Source: Wenzhouxiangella sp. 15190
GTDB taxonomy: Bacteria > Pseudomonadota > Gammaproteobacteria > Xanthomonadales > Wenzhouxiangellaceae
Direction: 5' to 3'
NCBI RefSeq assembly: GCF_003417465.1
Contig: NZ_QVMV01000043.1
Coordinates: 1 to 64,000, forward strand
DNA: 64,000 nt
Shown piece after piece: positions 1 through 7,500 of the stretch. Made by a program: the position numbers and the translations under genes. Numbering within the stretch: the stretch's first letter is position 1; every line of letters begins with the position of its first letter. The notes beneath the pieces were generated by a model. It saw nothing but the letters and a program-made list of their open reading frames with translations. It ran no database searches and had not been told where the DNA came from.

Positions 1-8
1 TTGGTCAT
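1..8 (-). CDS. IS3 transposase OrfA, first codons only
   Basis: Only the start codon and one further complete codon (Met-Thr) lie in the window. The call rests on the good ribosome-binding site just upstream (about 14-20) and on the inverted-repeat-like terminus at 62, not on protein sequence. Confidence 0.35.
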
Positions 9-62
9 AAACACCTCTCCATCTGTCAAAATTGAGGTGTCTACTTTTTCGGGGTCGCTCCA
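1..62 (-). mobile_element. IS3-family insertion sequence end (partial)
   Basis: Read on the minus strand from 62, the sequence opens with TGGAGCGACCCCGAAAAAGT, which resembles the terminal inverted repeat of IS3-family elements. About 45 bases further in is a GGAGAGG ribosome site and an ATG at 8..6 leading off the window, as expected for OrfA. The DNA just outside, from 63, matches the interior of the repeat copy at 231-354 and lacks its first bases, so the element appears inserted into a dispersed repeat. Family assignment is from memory of the terminus; the transposase itself is not visible. Confidence 0.5.
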
Positions 63-360
63 CGGAAGCCGCGATAGCGGCTATCCGGGACCTCGCATGG
101 TGGGCGGCCTTGGCTGAGTGCCAGCTGAGGTGTGCGAGGTCCCGGCTCTCCGCTTCGCGGAGCCTGCCCCGGACTTGATCCGGGGGCCGGGACGACAGGG
201 GGTTAGGTCGTATTGTCGTTTCGTCGTTTTGTCATCCCGGAAACCGCGGAGCGGTTATCCGGGATCTTGCATGGTAGACAGTGGCATGGCTTGGCTGAGT
301 GCCGGCTGGGATGTGCGGGGTCCCGGATAAGCGCACCGCGCTTTCCGGGACGACAAGGGG
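63..360. repeat. Two tandem copies of a CCGGGACGAC-bounded dispersed repeat
   Basis: No gene is visible here. Copy B (231-354) begins GTCATCCCGG and ends CCGGGACGAC, so its ends are nearly inverted. It contains smaller hairpins and a shared interior (TTGGCTGAGTGCC near 108 and 292). Copy A (63-196) is the same unit with its left end replaced by the IS. Between them is a low-complexity arm of TTTCGTCG-like octamers (about 210-232). Further copies lie at 1080-1106 (fragment) and 9470-9650. Confidence 0.8.
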
Positions 361-389
361 AGGGGCGGCGTCGCGGCAGTGGTTTGCGA

Positions 390-409
390 ATCGTACAAAA
401 ATGTACGAT
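390..409. promoter_or_regulatory. Palindromic operator/promoter of hicAB
   Basis: ATCGTACA and TGTACGAT form a perfect inverted repeat with a four-base AAAA spacer. TACGAT (404-409) is a plausible -10 hexamer seven bases before the hicA ATG at 417, and no Shine-Dalgarno precedes that ATG, so hicA may be leaderless. HicB-type antitoxins have C-terminal DNA-binding domains and autoregulate their operons; that this palindrome is the operator is an inference. Confidence 0.6.
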
Positions 410-416
410 AATTCTC

Positions 417-632
417 ATGAACGGAAACGAATTCATCAAACGATTGAATCGGCTGGGCAAGCGGCGGAGTGTTTCCGTTCGCTACGAGGCGCATGGGAAG
501 GGCAGTCATGGCCGCATCTATTTCGGTGAGCGGTTCGCCACCCTCAAGGACCGGAAGAAGGAAATCGGCAAGGGGCTGTTGAGAGCCATGTGCAAGCAGT
601 TGGGTATCGATCCAAAGGATCTGGAGCGCTGA
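417..632 (+). CDS. hicA: HicA-family mRNA interferase toxin
   Basis: This is a 71-residue protein. It has the small dsRNA-binding-like fold of HicA, with the G-S-H stretch near residue 30 (GKGSHGRIYFG) holding the histidine that HicA toxins use to cleave mRNA independently of the ribosome. The sequence begins NEFIKRLNRLGK, the usual start of the family. An in-frame extension back to 213 is unlikely because it crosses the repeat and the palindrome. The antitoxin gene follows after five bases. Alternative: a YcfA-like protein of the same fold that is not toxic. Confidence 0.85.
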   Translation: MNGNEFIKRLNRLGKRRSVSVRYEAHGKGSHGRIYFGERFATLKDRKKEIGKGLLRAMCKQLGIDPKDLER

Positions 633-637
633 TCGTC

Positions 638-1075
638 ATGCGATATGTTTATCCGGTAACGCTGGAGCGCGATGAAGACGGGCGTTTTGTTGCCCTGGCC
701 CGTGATGTGCCGGAGGCGATGGCTGACGGGGAGACATTCGAGGGTGTCTGTTCGGAGATGTCGGACGCGCTGGGAGCGGCACTGGCGGGATATTCTCTGG
801 AGGGCAGGGGCCTGCCGGAGCCATCGGCCGAGGAAGGTGATGAAGTGTTAATTCCAGTCTCGCCGTTGGTGGCGGCAAAACTCTCCTTGCGTGAGGTGAT
901 GCGTCAGAAGGGCATCAGAAACACGGAGCTTGCCAGGCTGATCGGTGTTTCTGAAGGCGCCGTGCGCCGGCTGGTGGATCCGGATCATTCGTCACGGCTG
1001 GATCGCGTTGTTGCTGCGCTTGATGCACTGGGACATCATCTGATCATCGAGGACCAGCCTCGGCGGGTGGCGTAG
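638..1075 (+). CDS. hicB: HicB-family antitoxin
   Basis: This 145-residue protein has two parts. Residues 1-60 are the HicB partial RNase-H-like fold (YPVTLERDEDGRFVALARDV), which in the family blocks the HicA active site. Residues about 85-135 are a Cro/CI-type helix-turn-helix (REVMRQKGIRNTELARLIGV), which would bind the palindrome upstream of hicA. The start at 638 was chosen because it gives the standard MRYVYPV beginning; the longer frame from 590 lies inside hicA. Five bases separate it from hicA, so the two are cotranscribed. A repeat fragment begins right after the stop. Confidence 0.88.
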   Translation: MRYVYPVTLERDEDGRFVALARDVPEAMADGETFEGVCSEMSDALGAALAGYSLEGRGLPEPSAEEGDEVLIPVSPLVAAKLSLREVMRQKGIRNTELARLIGVSEGAVRRLVDPDHSSRLDRVVAALDALGHHLIIEDQPRRVA

Positions 1076-1115
1076 GTTTGTTGTTTCGTCGCTTTCCGGG
1101 ACGATACGTAGGGGC

Positions 1116-1147
1116 CTAGTCAGGTTGTCACTTGACAACCTGACTAG
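1116..1147. promoter_or_regulatory. 32-bp perfect palindrome overlapping a promoter
   Basis: CTAGTCAGGTTGTCA (1116-1130) and its exact reverse complement (1133-1147) are separated by two bases. A consensus -35 TTGACA (1132-1137) lies inside the right arm, with an AT-rich -10 region (about 1155-1161) beyond it. This is the layout of an autorepressed toxin-antitoxin promoter. The predicted transcript would start near 1167, after the ATG at 1163, turning the toxin stub into leader RNA of the antitoxin gene. Confidence 0.7.
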
Positions 1148-1162
1148 TGGGGCGCAATATAT

Positions 1163-1258
1163 ATGGCAAGAAAACGGCATCCTAAAAAAGCGGTTGAAGC
1201 TGCGGTACGGGTTGCCGAATCAGCGGTGTACTCACTTCGAACCGGAGGAGTCGGACCC
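1163..1258 (+). pseudogene. Relic of a HicA-like toxin (N-terminal stub)
   Basis: The reading frame starts MARKRHPKKAVEAAVRVAE, which resembles the first 20 residues of a small HicA-like toxin family (KHPNKEI-EAL-YAE type) that normally precedes an antitoxin like the next gene. After residue 20 only a dozen codons follow before the antitoxin start, and no glycine-histidine active-site segment is present. An internal in-frame deletion explains this best. The stub is open into the antitoxin frame, so a fusion protein is formally possible. Family resemblance is from memory. Confidence 0.5.
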
Positions 1259-1777
1259 ATGAATTATGAATTCGAGTTAATTTTCCAGCTTCCTGCCTCT
1301 GAACGCCGTTCCTTTTGGGAGTTGGTCGAAGCCTTGATGGAGGCTGGTTGCGATGACGCGATTGTTGGGACGGGGCATCCGGGGCGTTTGGCGCTGCAAT
1401 TCGATCGGGATGCTGACTCGGCGGAGGCGGCCATATGCTCGGCATTCGACAACGTGGAGAGTGCAGTGCCTGGAGTGGACCTTGTCGAGGCCGTTCCGGA
1501 TTACGTGGGGCTGACCGAGATTGCCGATATTATTGGAATATCTCGTCAGGCATTGAGAAAGCAGGCCCTGAGTCATCCTGAGTTTCCAAGGCCCATTCAT
1601 TTTGGAAAACCGTCTCTCTGGCATCTTTCGCCGGCTCTCGATTGGTTGAAACGTTATCGAGGAGATACTGTGGATCCTGAGCTGGAGAGTATCGCGAAAG
1701 TTGCCATGAGATTGAATATCAAAGCGCAGCAGGTGCAGGCTGAACGAAGCCACGGAGTTGTTGCGGTTGGTGGGTGA
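1259..1777 (+). CDS. Orphan antitoxin-like DNA-binding protein
   Basis: This 172-residue protein has an N-terminal segment (MNYEFELIFQLP) like the HicB-like partners of the KHPNKEI-type toxins. A helix-turn-helix follows at about residues 85-105 (LTEIADIIGISRQALRKQA), then a tail rich in tryptophan and leucine (LWHLSPALDWLKRY). The start at 1259 is preceded by GGAGGAG at eight bases, much better than the ATG at 1163. The toxin partner upstream seems reduced to a stub, so this protein may now only repress its own promoter. A hairpin terminator follows the stop. Confidence 0.6.
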   Translation: MNYEFELIFQLPASERRSFWELVEALMEAGCDDAIVGTGHPGRLALQFDRDADSAEAAICSAFDNVESAVPGVDLVEAVPDYVGLTEIADIIGISRQALRKQALSHPEFPRPIHFGKPSLWHLSPALDWLKRYRGDTVDPELESIAKVAMRLNIKAQQVQAERSHGVVAVGG

Positions 1778-1802
1778 GTCTCATGCGTCGGATGAACGTT
1801 TG

Positions 1803-1831
1803 AAAGTCGCGGCACTGTCCGCGACTTTTTT
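1803..1831 (+). terminator. Rho-independent terminator of the orphan antitoxin gene
   Basis: AAAGTCGCGG pairs with CCGCGACTTT around a six-base loop and runs into a T-tract. It lies 25 bases after the antitoxin stop. Confidence 0.85.
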
Positions 1832-1859
1832 GTTTTGGGCGGGTGGTTCGGTCTCGTGC

Positions 1860-1883
1860 GTCGGCGACGTCGCGCCGACCTAC
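1860..1883 (-). repeat. REP hairpin 1 (GTAGGTCGGCG type)
   Basis: On the minus strand it reads GTAGGTCGGCG then a short loop and CGCCGAC, the standard REP form of a GTAGGTCGG head and a hairpin. It lies downstream of the RAYT gene and faces REP 2, forming a BIME-like pair. Confidence 0.75.
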
Positions 1884-1903
1884 GGCTCGGTGGCCCACAT
1901 CAG

Positions 1904-1927
1904 GTAGGTCGCGGCAACGTCCGCGAC
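1904..1927 (+). repeat. REP hairpin 2, opposite orientation
   Basis: It reads GTAGGTCGCGG, CAACGT, then CCGCGAC. Its orientation is opposite to REP 1 and it ends seven bases before the RAYT stop codon. Confidence 0.7.
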
Positions 1928-1933
1928 GTCTTG

Positions 1934-2443
1934 TCATTCCAATTCCATTCCGGAAATCCGTTTGGGCTCGGCCGTGCCCCAGCATTTTGTGTATGCGCCA
2001 CGGGCTAGCCAGGCATGGAAGCTGCTCCAGCGGTATTGGCAGGCCATGGCAACGTAACCGTGCTTGACGGGGTTGTAGTGGATGTAGTCGAGATGGCGCC
2101 GGAAGTCCTCGTCGTCGCGGAGGATGTGGTCGTAGTAGCGGCGCTGCCACAGGCCGTTCCAGGATTGTCCGCGATGGTGGCGCTTGAAGTTGACGGTTTG
2201 TTTGAGCCGGGACACCAGTTCCGGCACCGAGGCAGTCGGGCCGGCGATCAGTAGCCAGTGTATGTGGTCATCGAGGATGACGTGGCCGAGATGTCGATAG
2301 GGGTGTCGTTGCTTGAGCTCCCGCATCGATTCCAGCAGCAGTTTCTTGTTGGCCGCAGGACGCAGCCATGGCCGCCGGTTGCCGGTGACCAGCGTGAGGA
2401 AGACCCAGTAGTGGCGCTCGAAGTAGCGTCGATAGCGTGGCAT
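1934..2443 (-). CDS. REP-associated tyrosine transposase (RAYT, Y1 family)
   Basis: This 169-residue protein belongs to the IS200/IS605-like Y1 transposase family. It has the HUH-type metal-binding pair in DDHIHWLL (about residues 58-65) and the catalytic tyrosine region in DYIHYNPVKHG (about 118-128). RAYTs nick and join single-stranded REP hairpins. The start MPRYRRYF at 2443 is the usual beginning of the family; the frame continues upstream through non-conserved sequence. REP hairpins lie on both sides (1860-1927 and 2578-2601), which supports function on a local substrate. The C-terminus (AKPKRISG-type tail) is complete. Confidence 0.88.
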   Translation of the reverse strand: MPRYRRYFERHYWVFLTLVTGNRRPWLRPAANKKLLLESMRELKQRHPYRHLGHVILDDHIHWLLIAGPTASVPELVSRLKQTVNFKRHHRGQSWNGLWQRRYYDHILRDDEDFRRHLDYIHYNPVKHGYVAMACQYRWSSFHAWLARGAYTKCWGTAEPKRISGMELE

Positions 2444-2577
2444 GGGCCCATGGTGGGCATGTTGTCGGGTGGGGGCATCGGGAGTTTGGTGCGGGGTGGT
2501 GTAGGAATTTTGCGTGGCGGTTCCCGATGGTCCGGGATTCTTAGATTTCGGGTGCGGGGGGTGATTCGACCTCGTCC

Positions 2578-2601
2578 GTCGGCGGCGTTGCGCCGACCTA
2601 C
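2578..2601 (-). repeat. REP hairpin 3
   Basis: The minus strand reads GTAGGTCGGCGCAACGCCGCC followed by GAC, the same head and hairpin as REP 1. It lies upstream of the RAYT gene, so the gene is bracketed by REPs. Confidence 0.75.
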
Positions 2602-2632
2602 GGGGCTTCGATATGTGTACGGGGGGAAACGA

Positions 2633-2690
2633 TGGTGCCCAGGGGGAGACTCGAACTCCCACATCCTTTCGGATACTAGCGGTTAAAGCG
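2633..2690 (-). pseudogene. 3' fragment of a tRNA-Leu gene
   Basis: Bases from the CCA end through the T-arm are identical over about 30 bases to the intact tRNA-Leu at 2793-2879. The variable arm and the 3' side of the anticodon stem (GCTAGT) are still recognisable. The anticodon stem no longer pairs and the D-arm and 5' acceptor strand are missing. It could be the crossover remnant of an element that integrated in a tRNA 3' end, or a decayed duplicate tRNA. The 100 bases between it and the intact tRNA hold only a hairpin (2727-2764). Confidence 0.65.
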
Positions 2691-2792
2691 CTCCGCAGGC
2701 GCTTCTTTGTGCTCGCGCACAAAACCGCACCTGCTGCGCGATTTGTTCATATCGCTTCAGGTGCACGAGGCTGCAGAAAGTGGGGGATTAAA

Positions 2793-2879
2793 TGGTGCCC
2801 AGGGGGAGACTCGAACTCCCACGTCCTAATGGACACTAGCACCTGAAGCTAGCGCGTCTACCAATTCCGCCACCTGGGC
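2793..2879 (-). tRNA. tRNA-Leu (CAG)
   Basis: The 87-base gene starts GCCCAGG and ends CCTGGGC-A-CCA, so the acceptor stem pairs perfectly and CCA is encoded. The anticodon stem CTAGC/GCTAG encloses TTCAGGT, giving anticodon CAG for CUG codons. It has the long variable arm of class II tRNAs (GTCC/GGAC) and a GTTCGAGTC T-loop. Confidence 0.96.
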
Positions 2880-2894
2880 AGGTGGAAGCGCGGC

Positions 2895-2924
2895 ATTATA
2901 GTGCAAGCCGCGGGGGTTTTCCAA
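2895..2924 (-). promoter_or_regulatory. Promoter of tRNA-Leu
   Basis: On the minus strand TTGGAA (2924-2919) and a perfect TATAAT (2900-2895) are 18 bases apart. Initiation would fall about eight bases before the mature tRNA 5' end. Confidence 0.65.
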
Positions 2925-2938
2925 ATTTTTGTCCCCCC

Positions 2939-3053
2939 AAAAAGAAGGCGGCCGGAGTGCGGGTACTCCGGCCGCCGGGGTAGGTGTGGCCCGGGCAAGG
3001 GGGGAACCCGGGCCACGATCCGGATGGGGAAGGGGGGAACCCCGGTCCGGAGA
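2939..3053 (-). ncRNA. C-rich small RNA, sX13-like
   Basis: A strong promoter and a strong terminator define a transcript of about 115 bases. It folds into three hairpins. Hairpin 1 (about 3020-3050) and hairpin 2 (about 2986-3016) both expose a UUCCCCCCUU loop on GC-rich stems. Hairpin 3 (2947-2976) is a 12-bp terminator stem followed by UUCUUUUU. No reading frame is conserved in it. Size and C-rich loops resemble Xanthomonas sX13, an Hfq-independent RNA that pairs with G-rich mRNA leaders and affects type IV pili and virulence (recalled, not searched). Alternative: an unrelated six-C-loop RNA. Confidence 0.8.
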
Positions 3054-3058
3054 TTATG

Positions 3059-3086
3059 ATTGTACGGGGCGCTCAAGCGCTGTCAA
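3059..3086 (-). promoter_or_regulatory. Sigma-70 promoter of the small RNA
   Basis: On the minus strand a perfect -35 TTGACA (3086-3081) and -10 TACAAT (3064-3059) are 16 bases apart, among the best consensus promoters in the window. Initiation is expected near 3052-3054. Confidence 0.85.
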
Positions 3087-3228
3087 GCGCGATTTTGCGG
3101 GTTCGTGAGGCAGTTCTCATTCGAGATTTCGAGCTGTCGGGGAGTTCATGTTTGCCCTGCGGGGGTGCCTGGGGCTCGCGGTGGGGCTTCAGGCACTCGC
3201 ATTGCCTGTCTTCACCGGTCTGGGGGAG

Positions 3229-3234
3229 TATAAT
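3229..3234 (+). promoter_or_regulatory. -10 element of the acyl-CoA dehydrogenase gene
   Basis: A perfect TATAAT lies 37 bases before the start codon. No good -35 is spaced 16-18 bases upstream. A G-run (GGGGG, 3222-3226) precedes it. Confidence 0.4.
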
Positions 3235-3271
3235 CGCGAGCCTGAATTCACTTGCCAGGAAAGCGATTCTG

Positions 3272-4435
3272 ATGGATTTTGCACTGACCGACGAGCAGCA
3301 GATGATCCAGGCTGCTGCACGCGATTTTGCGCGTGACGAGATTGCCCCGATTGCCCCCGAATTCGACGCCTCCGGCGAGTTTCCGCTCGAGACGATCCAG
3401 CGCATGGGCGAGCTGGGCCTGATGGGCATCGAGGTGCCGGAGGAATACGGTGGCTCCGGGCTGGACACGATCGGCTATGCGCTGGCCATGATGGAGGTCT
3501 CGGCCGCCGATGCCGCCCACGGCACCATCATGTCGGTCAACAACTCCCTGTTTTGCAACGGCATTCTCAAGCACGGCACCGAAGAGCAGAAGCAGCGGTA
3601 CGTGCGCGCCATCGCCTCGGGCGAGGAAATCGGCGCCTACGCGCTGACCGAGCCGCAGTCGGGCTCGGATGCGGCCAACATGAAGTCGCGTGCGGTGCTC
3701 AGCGACGACGGCAGCCACTACGTGATCAACGCGCGCAAGTCCTGGATCACTTCCGGGCCGGTGGCGCGCTACCTGGTGCTGTTCGCCATGACCGATCCGG
3801 ATGCCGGCGCCAAGGGCGTGACGGCGTTCATCATCGACGCGGAAAAGGAAGGCTTTCACCGCGGCAAGCTCGAACCCAAGCTGGGCATCCGCGCCTCGGC
3901 CACCTGCGAGATCGAGCTGACCGACTACAAGTGCCCGGTCGAGGATCGACTGGGCGAGGAAGGCCAGGGCTTCAAGATCGCCATGGGCGTGCTCGACGCC
4001 GGTCGCATCGGCATCGCCGCACAGGCCGTCGGCATTGCGCAGGCGGCTTTCGACGCCAGCGTGGAATATGCCCAGGAGCGCAAGGCCTTCGGCCGGGAAA
4101 TCGGCACGTTCCAGATGATCCAGGCCAAACTGGCCGACATGAAGACGCGCCTGGAAGCCGCGCGGCTGCTGACGCTCAAGGCCGCCTGGACCAAGATGAA
4201 GGCGATGGAGACCGGCGGGCGCTTCACCCAGGAAGGCTCGATGGCCAAGCTGTTCGCCTCCGAGGCGGCGATGTGGATTGCCCACCAGGCGGTGCAGATC
4301 CACGGCGGCATGGGCTACAGCAAGGAAATGCCGGTCGAGCGCTATTTCCGCGACGCCAAGATCACCGAGATTTACGAGGGCACCAGCGAGATTCAGAGGA
4401 TGCTGATAGCGCGCATGGAAACCGGCCTACGCTGA
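3272..4435 (+). CDS. Acyl-CoA dehydrogenase, short/branched-chain type
   Basis: This 387-residue flavoprotein oxidises acyl-CoA to the 2-enoyl-CoA and passes electrons to ETF. It has the full three-domain family layout: N-terminal helices from MDFALTDEQQ, a central FAD-contact stretch (YALTEPQSGSDAANMKS, about 130-146), and a C-terminal helical domain with AVQIHGGMGYSKEMPVERYFRDAK-like nucleotide contacts. The catalytic glutamate lies in IYEGTSEIQ at about residue 369, as in short-chain enzymes. The start at 3272 follows an AGGAAAG site and matches family length; an upstream frame is non-conserved. Branched-chain and butyryl-CoA specificity cannot be separated by eye. Confidence 0.92.
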   Translation: MDFALTDEQQMIQAAARDFARDEIAPIAPEFDASGEFPLETIQRMGELGLMGIEVPEEYGGSGLDTIGYALAMMEVSAADAAHGTIMSVNNSLFCNGILKHGTEEQKQRYVRAIASGEEIGAYALTEPQSGSDAANMKSRAVLSDDGSHYVINARKSWITSGPVARYLVLFAMTDPDAGAKGVTAFIIDAEKEGFHRGKLEPKLGIRASATCEIELTDYKCPVEDRLGEEGQGFKIAMGVLDAGRIGIAAQAVGIAQAAFDASVEYAQERKAFGREIGTFQMIQAKLADMKTRLEAARLLTLKAAWTKMKAMETGGRFTQEGSMAKLFASEAAMWIAHQAVQIHGGMGYSKEMPVERYFRDAKITEIYEGTSEIQRMLIARMETGLR

Positions 4436-4515
4436 GGGCCCGCCGCAAAACTACTGCGCGTGCGGCTGACGGCGTCCGGCAATGATATTCGGGGTAATAA
4501 ACAGGGTTTGATGGA

Positions 4516-7500
4516 ATGACCCAGCACAGCGAGAAAAAAGAGCGGATTCTGGAGGAGGTTGCCGGGATCGTGGCCCGGGGCGAGGGCCGTGAGCTGGGCA
4601 GCGGGTTTGCCCGGCGATTGTTCCGGCGGGTGCCGGTCAACGAAATGGCCGAGCATTCGGTCGAGGACCTGGCCGCGATGGCGACCGGTTTTCTCGACTT
4701 CGCCCGCCAGCGCGTGGGCGACGAGATCCGCTTTCGCATCTACAACCCCCACAGCGACCGGCACGGCTGGGAGTCGAGCCACACGATCATCGAGATCGTC
4801 AACGACGACATGCCGTTCCTGGTCGACTCGGTGGTCCTGGCGCTGTCCGAACTCGGCATTTCGGCGCATCTGATCATCCACCCGGTGATGCGCGTGGTGC
4901 GTGATCAGGGCGGACACATGATGACGCTGGCCGCCGACGACGACAAGGACACCGGCCATCCCGAGTCGATGATGCACCTGCAGGTCGACCGCCAGAACTA
5001 CCCGGAAATGCTGGCGAAGATCGAGCGCCGCATCCTTTCGGCCCTGGCCGACGTGCGCCTTGCGGTGGCGGACTGGAAGTCGATGCTGGCGCGCTCGCGC
5101 GAGATCGCCGCCGAACTGCCCAAGACCCACACCCACCTGTCCGAAGAGGCCCGCCAGGAAGCGCGCGACTTCTTCGACTGGCTTGCCAACGATCATTTCA
5201 CCTTCCTGGGCTATCGCGAATACGTGATCGAGGAAGGCGACGACGGCCGCGTGCTGCGCGCCGTGGCCGACAGCGGGCTGGGCATCATGCATCCCGAGCA
5301 TCGTGATGCGCCGGTGCGCCCGCTCAAGGAACTGGGCCGCGGCAGCGAGCAGCCCTCGCCGGACGACCCGATCATCATCACCAAGACCAACGCCACCTCC
5401 AGCGTCCACCGCGGTGGCTACATGGACTACATCTCGGTGCTGTATTTCGACAAGAACGGCACGGTGACCGGCGAGAAACGCCTGATCGGGCTGTTCACCT
5501 CCGGCGCCTATATCCGCCGTTGCCAGGACACGCCACTGGTGCGCCGCAAGGTTACCGAGGTGGTCGAGATGTCGGGCCTGCAATCCGGCAGCCACGCCGG
5601 CAAGGCGCTGATGCACATCCTCGAGACCCTGCCGCGCGACGAGCTGTTCCAGGCCTCCAGCGAGGAGCTGCTGGACATGGCGATGGGCATTCTCGACCTG
5701 CAGGAACGCAGCCAGACGCGCCTGTTCATCCGGCGCGAGCGTTTCGGCCGCTTCTTCTCCTGCCTGGTATTTATTCCGCGCGACCGCTTCAACACCGAAA
5801 ACCGCGAGAAGATCCAGAACATTCTCAAGCGCGCGCTCAAGGGCGAGCGGCTGGATTTTGCCGTGCAGGTCGGCGAGTCGAAGCTCGCGCGCGTGCACCT
5901 GGTCATCCGGCCCAAGGGCGATGCCACGGTCGATTTCGATATCGAGGCCATCGAAAACCGCATCAAGCAGGCCATCCGATCCTGGGAAGACGAGTTGACC
6001 GAGATCCTCGTGCGCGAGCACGGCGAGGAACACGGCCTGGAACTGGCGCGGCGCTTCGGCCGGGCCTTCCCGGTGTCGTATGTCGACGACGTCTCGCCCA
6101 ATGTCGCCAGCTATGACGTGATCAACGTTTCCAGGTTGCGCGATCTCGACGACTTGCGCATGAGCCTTTACAAGCCGCGTCGCCGCGGTACCGGCCTGCT
6201 GCGCTTCAAGGTCTTCAAGCACAGCCAGCCGCTGCCGCTTTCCGACGTGCTGCCCATGCTCGAGAACCTGGGCATGCGCATCGTCTCCGAGCGGCCCTAC
6301 GAGCTGACCGTCTCCGACGGGCATCGCGTCTGGATCCAGGACTTCGACATGCGCCCGCCCAACGACAGCGAGGTCCAGCTGGATCGCGTTCGCGACAAGT
6401 TCCAGGAGGCCTTCGAGCAGATCTGGCGACGGCGCTGCGAGAACGATGGCTTCAATCGCCTGGTCATGGTGGCGGGGCTGGACTGGCGGCAGGTCAAGCT
6501 GCTCAGGGCCTGCAGCAAGTACCTGCTGCAGACCGGCATGCCGTTTTCGCAGAACTACATGGAGCAGACCCTGGCGGCCTGGCCGCTGGTCGCCCGCCTG
6601 CTGGTCGAGTATTTCGAAATGCGCTTCGACCCGGCCCGGCGGGGCGAGGGGCGCCAGCACCGAAGCAGCGCCCGCAAGCGCCTCGAGGCCCAGTGCCGGG
6701 AATTGTGCGCGAGTTTCGATGACGATGTGCTCTTTGAATACCTCGACGAGGTCTGCCGCTCGCGCGAGTCCGAGCCGTCGGAAAAAACTGAATTCCACCT
6801 GCGCAAGACCATCCTGCGCGCGGTCGACAGCGTCAGTTCCGCCGACCAGGATCGTATCCTGCGCGCCTTCTACGACCTGATCCGCTCCATGCTGCGCACC
6901 AACGTCTACCAGCGCGACGCGCGGGGCGAGTGGCACGAATATTCCAGCTTCAAGCTGGACTCCTCGATCGTGCCGGAGTTGCCGCAGCCGCGTCCCTGGC
7001 GCGAGATCTGGGTCTATTCGCCGCGGGTGGAAGGGATTCACCTGCGCGGCGGCCAGGTCGCCCGTGGCGGCCTGCGCTGGTCCGACCGGCGCGAGGATTT
7101 CCGCACCGAAGTGCTGGGCCTGATGCGTGCGCAGAGCGTCAAAAACACCATGATCGTGCCGGTCGGCGCCAAGGGCGGCTTCGTGGCCAAGCAGCTGCCC
7201 GAGGGTGACGACCGCGAGGCGATGATGGCCGAGGTGGTCTACTGCTACCGAAGCTTCATCAACGGCATGCTCGACATCACCGACAACCTCGACGGCGACG
7301 ACCTGCTGCCGCCACGCGATGTCGTGCGCCATGACGATGACGACCCCTACCTGGTGGTCGCCGCCGACAAGGGCACGGCAACGTTCTCCGACATCGCCAA
7401 CGCGATTTCGGCCGAACACGGCTTCTGGCTGGGTGACGCCTTTGCCTCGGGCGGTTCCAACGGCTACGACCACAAGCAGATGGGCATCACGGCCAAGGGT

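Noticed and set aside
1163..1777. A single 204-residue toxin-antitoxin fusion as the annotated gene.
   Set aside because: The ribosome site GGAGGAG and family start favour 1259, and the predicted transcript begins after 1163. It is kept as a stub plus antitoxin.
2633..2879. Intron-containing tRNA-Leu (group I intron in the anticodon).
   Set aside because: The fragment has no 5' half of its own, and the intact CAG tRNA accounts for the only D-arm and 5' acceptor strand nearby.
1..2900. Prophage or integrative island at the left end.
   Set aside because: No integrase, capsid, portal or conjugation gene is visible. Only small accessory genes, repeats and an IS end are present.
2984..3271. N-terminal extension of acyl-CoA dehydrogenase back to 2984.
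   Set aside because: It runs through the small RNA promoter and hairpins and has no family similarity.
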